Of a DNA stretch of 13,519 nt, positions 12,202-13,519 are shown piece after piece. The translations under genes and the position numbers were made by a program. This DNA is from an uncultured bacterium (lineage in GTDB: Bacteria; Patescibacteriota; Minisyncoccia; Phycocordibacterales; CAIZIN01): positions 1-13,519 of the forward strand of contig CAIZIN010000055.1 of the NCBI GenBank assembly GCA_903933085.1, in the 5' to 3' direction. The notes beneath the pieces were generated by a model. That model saw only the letters and a list, made by a program, of their open reading frames with translations. It was not told the DNA's origin and searched no databases. Numbering within the stretch: position 1 is the stretch's first letter; every line of letters begins with the position of its first letter.

Positions 12202-13519
12202 GTGAAAAGACAACAAAAAAGCGAATCTAAAATACTTAGCGGAATCATTACCCTCAACTCAAAAGCTGTGGGCTTTTTACCCCAACTTGAACTTAAGGAG
12301 GATATTCGAATAGAATCTGACAAGCTAAATACAGCAATGCATAGAGACGAGGTGGAGGTCAAAATTATAGGCAAAATGCGTGGGCAGAAGCTTGGCGAAG
12401 TTGTCTCTATTATAAACAGAAACAAAACCAAATTTGCAGGTACAGTGATTCGTCACGAGAACAACAAGTTCTACGTGCACCCAGATGATAGAAAAGTGTA
12501 TTTTGACATATTGCTAACAGACAAAGAAGACCTGAAAGCCAAGTTGGATTCTAAGGTTTATGTGGAAATAAAAGAATGGAAAAATGGAATGCCTATCGGA
12601 AAAATCGAAAGAGTAATTGGAATGAAGGGTGACAATACAACAGAAATGTATTCGCTTGTTTATGAAAAAGGTTTTGAAATTGAATTCCCAGAAGATGTAG
12701 AAAAAGAGGCAGATAACTTCTCAAAAGAAATTCCAAAGGATGAAATTGCAAAAAGGCGCGATATGCGAGATACAACAACTTGCACAATCGACCCAGCCGA
12801 TGCAAAAGACTTCGACGATGCACTCTCTTTTAAAAAGATAAACGAAAATGAATTCGAAATTGGAGTTCATATTGCCGATGTATCACATTATGTAAGACCA
12901 CACACAGCTCTTGATGCAGAAGCTAGAAAGCGTGCTTTTTCTGTATACCTTGTGGACCGAACAATTCCAATGCTTCCCGAAAAGCTTTCAAATGATTTGT
13001 GTTCTCTAAATCCAAACGAAGACAAGCTCGCCTTCTCTGCTGTTTTTAATATCAACAAAGCGGGGCAAATAAAAAAGAAATGGTTTGGAAAAACAATAAT
13101 CAAATCTGATAAAAGATTTTCATACGAGGAAGCTCAAGCAGTTCTCGATGCAGGAACAGGCATGATGTTTGATGAATTGTCACAATTGAATTCTATTGCA
13201 AATATTTTCCGAGAAGCAAAGTTTCAAAAAGGAGCTATTGATTTTGAACAAGATGAAGTGAAATTCAAACTGGATGAAAAAGGCGCACCGATTGGTGTAT
13301 ATATTAAAAAACGCCTAGCGACACATAAGCTTGTGGAAGAATTTATGCTTTTGGCAAACAAGGAAGTAGCTATTTATATTTCAGAAATTGAGGATAAAGC
13401 AGGGATTGAGGAAAGCCCACTACTATACAGAATTCACGATGAACCAAAAAAGGAGAGAATTCGAGACCTTGCACTTTTTGTTCACGCGCTCGGATATTCG
13501 CTTCCAAATAATGATGGTC
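12202..13519 (+). CDS. rnr: Ribonuclease R (RNase II/RNB family), 5' part
   Basis: Processive 3'-5' exoribonuclease of the RNB family, open at the window end (439 codons visible). The N-terminal about 190 residues look like two OB-fold cold-shock domains; the winged-helix segment at the N-terminus of E. coli RNase R is missing, as 196 residues precede the catalytic motif against about 270. The RNB domain begins with TIDPADAKDFDDALSF, with the metal-binding aspartates D197, D203, D205 and D206 (D200 also acidic), followed by GVHIADVSHYVRP, a hallmark of the family, then YLVDRTIPMLPEKLSNDLCSL and EEFMLLANKEVA. GTG at 12202 is chosen because no upstream in-frame start fits and an extended -10 lies 6 nt before it. 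Divergent from rpsP. Confidence 0.95.
   Translation, partial: MKRQQKSESKILSGIITLNSKAVGFLPQLELKEDIRIESDKLNTAMHRDEVEVKIIGKMRGQKLGEVVSIINRNKTKFAGTVIRHENNKFYVHPDDRKVYFDILLTDKEDLKAKLDSKVYVEIKEWKNGMPIGKIERVIGMKGDNTTEMYSLVYEKGFEIEFPEDVEKEADNFSKEIPKDEIAKRRDMRDTTTCTIDPADAKDFDDALSFKKINENEFEIGVHIADVSHYVRPHTALDAEARKRAFSVYLVDRTIPMLPEKLSNDLCSLNPNEDKLAFSAVFNINKAGQIKKKWFGKTIIKSDKRFSYEEAQAVLDAGTGMMFDELSQLNSIANIFREAKFQKGAIDFEQDEVKFKLDEKGAPIGVYIKKRLATHKLVEEFMLLANKEVAIYISEIEDKAGIEESPLLYRIHDEPKKERIRDLALFVHALGYSLPNNDG

Noticed and set aside
1..13519. CRISPR arrays, insertion sequences, transposase genes and complete tRNA or rRNA genes
   Set aside because: No regularly spaced direct repeats, no transposase-like frame and no complete tRNA or rRNA signature were seen on either strand.

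Overview
The window looks like a chromosomal segment of a Patescibacteria/CPR bacterium, most likely Parcubacteria-like. This rests on compact AT-rich core genes, RNA polymerase subunits without the large lineage inserts of Proteobacteria, a shortened TrmD, a bS16 with a long acidic tail, no Shine-Dalgarno sequence in front of any start, and several starts that sit 6-7 nt after a -10 box (predicted leaderless mRNAs). The lineage call is inference; no 16S gene or closed tree is available here. The code appears to be standard: genes end in TAA or TAG and no TGA reassignment is needed.

Layout. (1) 29-6982, minus strand: rpoB then rpoC, 33 bp apart, from a consensus extended -10 promoter at 7253-7280. 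A leader of about 264 nt carries several hairpins, including one copy of a structured repeat. (2) 7310-9475: an accessory-looking stretch with a 61-aa orphan gene (+) and its terminator, a minus-strand pair (104-aa protein plus a 28-aa membrane microprotein) with a perfect-spacing promoter overlapped by an inverted repeat, and a divergent 380-aa gluzincin-type metalloprotease gene (+) flanked by two identical C8-tract 11-mers. (3) 9529-11030, minus strand: trmD and a 146-aa unknown protein, each with its own promoter; the unknown gene ends in an intrinsic terminator. (4) 10996-12137, minus strand: rpsP then khpA, with a second copy of the structured repeat between them and a hairpin-dense 3' region. 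(5) 12202-end, plus strand: 5' part of an RNase R gene, divergent from rpsP with a shared -35 region.

How it fits together. The core genes cover transcription (RpoB, RpoC), ribosome assembly and small-subunit structure (bS16), RNA binding (KhpA), tRNA modification (TrmD) and RNA turnover (RNase R). In many bacteria rpsP-khpA-rimM-trmD-rplS form one operon. Here the order is partly kept, but rimM is absent from its usual place and trmD has become a separate transcription unit.

The strongest non-gene signal is the pair of 79- and 84-bp elements at 7131-7209 and 11548-11631. Their 21-nt outer arms are nearly identical, while the two internal hairpins differ in sequence yet remain self-complementary. 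This looks like a family of structured RNAs or palindromic mobile repeats folding as a three-way junction. I do not recognise it as a named family.
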